Shown here piece after piece: positions 60,719-64,000 of a stretch of DNA of 64,000 bases. The notes beneath the pieces were generated by a model. The model was not told the DNA's origin. It did not search any database and saw only the letters and a list, made by a program, of their open reading frames with translations. The translations under genes were made by a program, and so were the position numbers. The stretch is from Microbacterium sp. Clip185 (GTDB lineage: Bacteria; Actinomycetota; Actinomycetes; Actinomycetales; Microbacteriaceae). The stretch lies in assembly GCF_028743715.1 (NCBI RefSeq), contig NZ_CP117996.1:1364001-1428000 (forward strand), given 5' to 3'. How positions within the stretch are numbered: the first letter of the stretch is position 1; every line of letters begins with the position of its first letter.

Positions 60719-61828
60719 GTGGCAGACCACTACGAAGTACTCGGGGTGCCTCGCGACGCATCGCAGGACGACATCAAGAAGGCGTACCGCAAGCTGGCGC
60801 GCCAGCTGCATCCCGATGTGAACCCGGGCGAGGACGCGGCGGAGAGGTTCAAGCTCGTCACGCACGCCTACGACGTGCTGAGCGACAGCGAGCAGCGTCG
60901 TCGATACGACATGGGCGGCGACAGCGGTGGATTCGGCGGAGCCCAGGGCTTCGGCGGGTTCAGCGACATCTTCGACACCTTCTTCGGTGGCGGCGGAGCG
61001 GGCCGCGTCCGCCCGCGCTCGCGCACCGAACGCGGCCAGGACGCCCTCGTGCGCGTGACGCTCGAGCTGCGAGAAGTGATCTTCGGCGCACACCGCGACA
61101 TCGAGGTGGACACCGCGGTGCTCTGCGAGACGTGCGAGGGCGGCTGCTGCCAGCCCGGCACCTCGCCGGTCACGTGCGACATCTGTCACGGCAGCGGCCA
61201 CGTGCAGCGCACTGTCCGGAGCCTGCTGGGCAACGTCGTCACCAACCAGCCCTGCGCGACGTGCCAGGGTTACGGCACCACCATCCCCTACCCCTGCGCG
61301 ACCTGTCAGGGCCAGGGGCGGGTTCGCGCGCGCCGGACCGTCTCGGTGGACATCCCCGCGGGCGTCGAGACCGGCCTGCGGCTGCAGCTTCCGGGCTCCG
61401 GAGAAGTGGGCCCCGCGGGCGGTCCCCACGGCGACCTGTATCTGGAGATCACGGTGGCGGCCGACGAGGTGTTCAGCCGCGACGGCGACGACCTGCTCGC
61501 GACCCTCGACGTCTCGATGCCCGACGCGATTCTCGGAACCACGACGAGGATCGAGGCTCTCGACGGCCCGGTCGATCTGGAGCTGCGCGCCGGGGTCCAG
61601 GCCGGCGACGTGCTGACGATCAAGGGACGCGGCATCACGCCGCTGCGCGGCAACCAGCGCGGCGACTTGAAGATCGGGGTGCACGTGGTCACCCCGACGC
61701 GCCTCGACCACAAGGAGCGTGCTCTCATCGAGGAGTTCGCCAAGAAGACCAAGGCTCCCGCGCCGCGGCTGTCGGAGTTCCAGCAGGGGCTGTTCGCCAA
61801 GCTGCGCGACCGCTTCCGCAACGGGTGA
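60719..61828 (+). CDS. dnaJ: Chaperone DnaJ (type I)
   Basis: 369 residues. J domain with His31-Pro-Asp33, Gly/Phe-rich linker ([17 protein letters not shown]), four-repeat zinc domain, then the two substrate-binding beta domains. The first CxxCxGxG repeat is degenerate, CETCEGGC followed by another Cys; the other three ([24 protein letters not shown]) are intact. GTG start. Being downstream of hrcA rather than dnaK marks this as the second DnaJ (DnaJ2 type) of actinobacteria. Confidence 0.95.
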   Translation: MADHYEVLGVPRDASQDDIKKAYRKLARQLHPDVNPGEDAAERFKLVTHAYDVLSDSEQRRRYDMGGDSGGFGGAQGFGGFSDIFDTFFGGGGAGRVRPRSRTERGQDALVRVTLELREVIFGAHRDIEVDTAVLCETCEGGCCQPGTSPVTCDICHGSGHVQRTVRSLLGNVVTNQPCATCQGYGTTIPYPCATCQGQGRVRARRTVSVDIPAGVETGLRLQLPGSGEVGPAGGPHGDLYLEITVAADEVFSRDGDDLLATLDVSMPDAILGTTTRIEALDGPVDLELRAGVQAGDVLTIKGRGITPLRGNQRGDLKIGVHVVTPTRLDHKERALIEEFAKKTKAPAPRLSEFQQGLFAKLRDRFRNG

Positions 61829-61832
61829 TCCG

Positions 61833-62570
61833 ATGGCACTGCACTTCCTCCTCGACGACGCGTCCGACGCACAGCCCGGCCGCACCGTGACCCTGACCGG
61901 AGCCGAGGCGCACCACGCCGCCACCGTGCGCCGGGTGCGCGTGGGCGAGGAGGTCACGATCGGCGACGGGCGAGGCGTCTGGGCGACCGGGACGTGCACG
62001 AGCGTCGCGCCCCGCGAGGTCGCGGTGGAGGTCCATCAGCGGGAGGACGTGGCGGCCCCCTCACCCCGGCTCGTGCTCGTCCAGGCGTTGGCGAAGGGCG
62101 ACCGCGACGAAATGGCGGTGCAGGCGGCCACGGAGCTCGGTGTCGCCGAGGTCGTGCCGTGGCAGGCCGCTCGCAGCGTCTCGCGCTGGGATGCCGCCAA
62201 GGCGGTCAAGGGGCGTGCGCGCTGGGCCCAGATCGTCCGCGAAGCTGCGAAGCAGGCGCATCGCGCGTGGGTTCCGGAGGTGAGCGAGGTGCGCACGAGC
62301 GCACAGGTCGCGCAGCGTGCCGCCGTCGTCCCGACGCTCGTCCTGGAGCCCGGCGCGTCCGAGTCCCTCAGCGCCAGGATGCAGGAGCTGCGGGACGCCC
62401 CGGAGATCCTGCTCGTCGTGGGGCCCGAGGGAGGGATCGATGCTGCGGAGCTCGAGACCTTCGCCGCGGCGGGCGCGCATCCGGTGCGCCTCGGCGCAGG
62501 AGTGCTGCGCACCTCCACCGCAGGACCGGCCGCACTCGCCGCCATCGAGGCGCTCCTGGGTCGGTGGTGA
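61833..62570 (+). CDS. rsmE: 16S rRNA m3U1498 methyltransferase RsmE
   Basis: 245 residues. PUA-like N-terminal domain (GAEAHHAATVRRVRVGEE) and SPOUT methyltransferase domain with VGPEGGI and knot segment LRTSTAGPAAL (LRTETA in many members). Methylates U1498 of 16S rRNA. ATG at 61833, four bases after the dnaJ stop; the order hrcA-dnaJ-rsmE-hit is common. Confidence 0.95.
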   Translation: MALHFLLDDASDAQPGRTVTLTGAEAHHAATVRRVRVGEEVTIGDGRGVWATGTCTSVAPREVAVEVHQREDVAAPSPRLVLVQALAKGDRDEMAVQAATELGVAEVVPWQAARSVSRWDAAKAVKGRARWAQIVREAAKQAHRAWVPEVSEVRTSAQVAQRAAVVPTLVLEPGASESLSARMQELRDAPEILLVVGPEGGIDAAELETFAAAGAHPVRLGAGVLRTSTAGPAALAAIEALLGRW

Positions 62571-62593
62571 ACGCGCACGCATAGACTGGAGGA

Positions 62594-62941
62594 ATGAGCG
62601 AGCCGTCCGTGTTCACCCGCATCCTGCAGGGCGAGATCCCCGCGGAGATCCTCCACGAGACCGACCGCGTCTTCGTCATCCGTGACATCGCGCCACAGGC
62701 TCCGATCCACCTCCTGGTGATCCCGAAGACCGCGGAGTACCGCGATGTCGTCGCACTCGCGGCGGGCGAGCCCGATCTGCTGGCCGAGATGGTCGAGGTC
62801 GCGGGCAGGGTTGCGGCGAAGCACGCGGACGGCGACTTCCGCCTCGTCTTCAACTCCGGCGCCGGTGCGGGTCAGACCGTCTTCCACGTGCACGCCCACG
62901 TTCTCGCCGGCGACCTGTCGGAGGGGAGCGTCGGTGCCTGA
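62594..62941 (+). CDS. HIT domain protein (HinT-like)
   Basis: 115 residues with the catalytic HVHAHV (His-x-His-x-His) near the C-terminus and FTRILQGEIPAEIL at the start, as in HinT nucleotide hydrolases. It hydrolyses AMP-linked substrates. GGAGGA precedes the ATG, and TAGACT ends six bases upstream, so it may also have its own promoter. Its stop overlaps phoH by eight bases. Confidence 0.94.
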   Translation: MSEPSVFTRILQGEIPAEILHETDRVFVIRDIAPQAPIHLLVIPKTAEYRDVVALAAGEPDLLAEMVEVAGRVAAKHADGDFRLVFNSGAGAGQTVFHVHAHVLAGDLSEGSVGA

Positions 62942-64000
62942 GCAGTCTCAGCCCGAAGCCGTCGAGAAGCTCATGGCCGACGGCATCGCCATGGTGCAGT
63001 TGCTCGGGCCTCAGGACCGCCTCCTCCGCGTCGTCGAGCGCGAGCATCCGGATGTCGACGTGCACGTGCGCGGCAACGAGATCACTCTCTCCGGCTCTGC
63101 GGCCGACGTCGCTGCAGCCAAGGCGCTCGTGGAAGAGCTGTTGGTCATGACGCGGCGCGGACAGGACCTCGGCCCCGCCGACGTCGCCTCGTCGCGCCGC
63201 ATCCTCGACATGGACGGCGGGATGCGTCCGTCGGAGGTCATGGGCGAGGCGATCCTGTCGTCGCGGGGCAAGGTCATCCGACCGAAGACGCTGGGGCAGA
63301 AGGCCTACGTCGATGCGATCGAAGAGAACACGATCGTGTTCGGCATCGGTCCTGCCGGAACCGGCAAGACCTACCTGGCGATGGCCAAGGCCGTCCAGGC
63401 GCTGCAGCGCAAGGAGGTCAGTCGCATCATCCTCAGCCGGCCGGCGATCGAAGCGGGTGAGCGTCTCGGGTTCCTGCCCGGATCGCTCACCGACAAGATC
63501 GATCCGTACCTGCGACCGCTCTACGACGCGCTCAACGAGATGCTCGACCCCGAACTCGTGCCCAAGCTCATGGCCAGCGGCACCATCGAGGTGGCGCCGC
63601 TCGCCTACATGCGCGGACGCACGCTCAACGACTCCTTCGTCGTGCTCGACGAGGCGCAGAACACGACGCCCGAGCAGATGAAGATGTTCCTCACGCGCCT
63701 CGGGTTCGGCACGCGCATGGTCGTCACCGGCGACATCACGCAGATTGACCTGCCGCAGGGAGCCTCGGGTCTGCGTCTGGTGACGCGGGTGCTCAAGGAC
63801 ATCGACGACATCCACTTCTCGTACCTCACCAGCGACGACGTGGTGCGCCACACCCTCGTCGGCAAGATCGTCGACGCCTACACCGAGTTCGACGAGCGAC
63901 GTCTCGCATCCCGGCGCGAGCGGGATGAGGCCAGCGAGCTCGCCAATCGTGCCCAGAGGCGCGGCGGTGCGCGCGACCACCTTCCGAAGCGAGGACGCTC
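62934..64000 (+). CDS. phoH: PhoH-like ATPase (3' truncated)
   Basis: Open from GTG 62934 to the window end (355 residues seen). N-terminal KH-like domain (HPDVDVHVRGNEITLSGS), P-loop GPAGTGKTYLA, Walker B VVLDEAQN, and GDITQIDLPQGASGL. PhoH ATPases are linked to phosphate response and RNA metabolism; ybeY usually follows, outside the window. The start overlaps the HIT stop, so they are coupled. Confidence 0.95.
   Translation, partial: MPEQSQPEAVEKLMADGIAMVQLLGPQDRLLRVVEREHPDVDVHVRGNEITLSGSAADVAAAKALVEELLVMTRRGQDLGPADVASSRRILDMDGGMRPSEVMGEAILSSRGKVIRPKTLGQKAYVDAIEENTIVFGIGPAGTGKTYLAMAKAVQALQRKEVSRIILSRPAIEAGERLGFLPGSLTDKIDPYLRPLYDALNEMLDPELVPKLMASGTIEVAPLAYMRGRTLNDSFVVLDEAQNTTPEQMKMFLTRLGFGTRMVVTGDITQIDLPQGASGLRLVTRVLKDIDDIHFSYLTSDDVVRHTLVGKIVDAYTEFDERRLASRRERDEASELANRAQRRGGARDHLPKRGR

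Overview
The window is high-GC, gene-dense actinobacterial chromosome. Several things point to Microbacteriaceae, most likely Microbacterium or a close relative: a strong G/C third-position bias; gene orders clpP-clpX, ileS-folC-DUF4233-ndk, rplU-rpmA-obgE-proB-proA-nadD-rsfS, comEA-comEC-holA-rpsT-lepA-hemW and hrcA-dnaJ-rsmE-hit-phoH; a T-box leader on ileS; and WXG100-type genes. No phage, insertion sequence, CRISPR array, rRNA or origin is visible. One tRNA (Ala, GGC) is present. The species assignment is inference.

Layout. 1-2019: 3' part of clpP (clpP2 type) with a strong terminator, then clpX. 2119-4729: four tightly packed genes around a WXG100 protein, resembling a type VII secretion (T7SS) substrate cassette. 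4734-9653 (minus): Dcp-type M3 peptidase, a small unknown protein, valS. 9775-11810: a secreted four-cysteine protein, a divergent VOC/MarR pair with two identical operators, a GNAT acetyltransferase. 11851-17677: T-box, ileS, folC, DUF4233 gene, ndk, terminator. 17698-20737 (minus): YbaB-like protein, WXG100 protein, EspC-like protein, a 527-residue helical/lipase fusion and a lipoprotein, a likely T7SS lipase effector with a candidate immunity lipoprotein. 20809-24423: VKOR, RNase E/G, DUF4031. 24487-31112: ribosomal proteins L21 and L27, Obg, proline synthesis genes, NadD, RsfS.

31180-41790: tRNA-Ala, then a surface-glycan block. It has a membrane-anchored GH3 enzyme with its domains in reversed order, a conventional GH3 enzyme, a GtrA-like protein, two tandem paralogous GT2 glycosyltransferases, and a LytTR response regulator with an AgrC-like kinase. 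41800-46448: DNA-damage-type genes (glycosylase-like, SRAP), an App1 phosphatase, DedA, pabB. 46457-53452: leuS, comEA, comEC, holA, rpsT. 53570-59537: hydrolase, lepA, DUF1990, hemW, carboxylesterase. 59595-64000: CIRCE-controlled hrcA-dnaJ, rsmE, HIT protein, and phoH running off the end.

Most of the window is housekeeping. The parts most worth attention are the lipase/lipoprotein module (17.7-20.7 kb), the other WXG100 cassette (2.1-4.7 kb) and the two-component-linked glycan block (31.5-41.8 kb). No T7SS ATPase or channel gene lies in the window, so both secretion cassettes would have to use a machine encoded elsewhere. Many genes also carry a TANNNT -10 hexamer 6-7 bases before the start codon, which suggests frequent leaderless transcription. 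No gene-free stretch exceeds 300 bases; the longest are the rne leader (about 280), the ileS T-box leader (about 230), the rplU leader (about 230) and 31253-31477.
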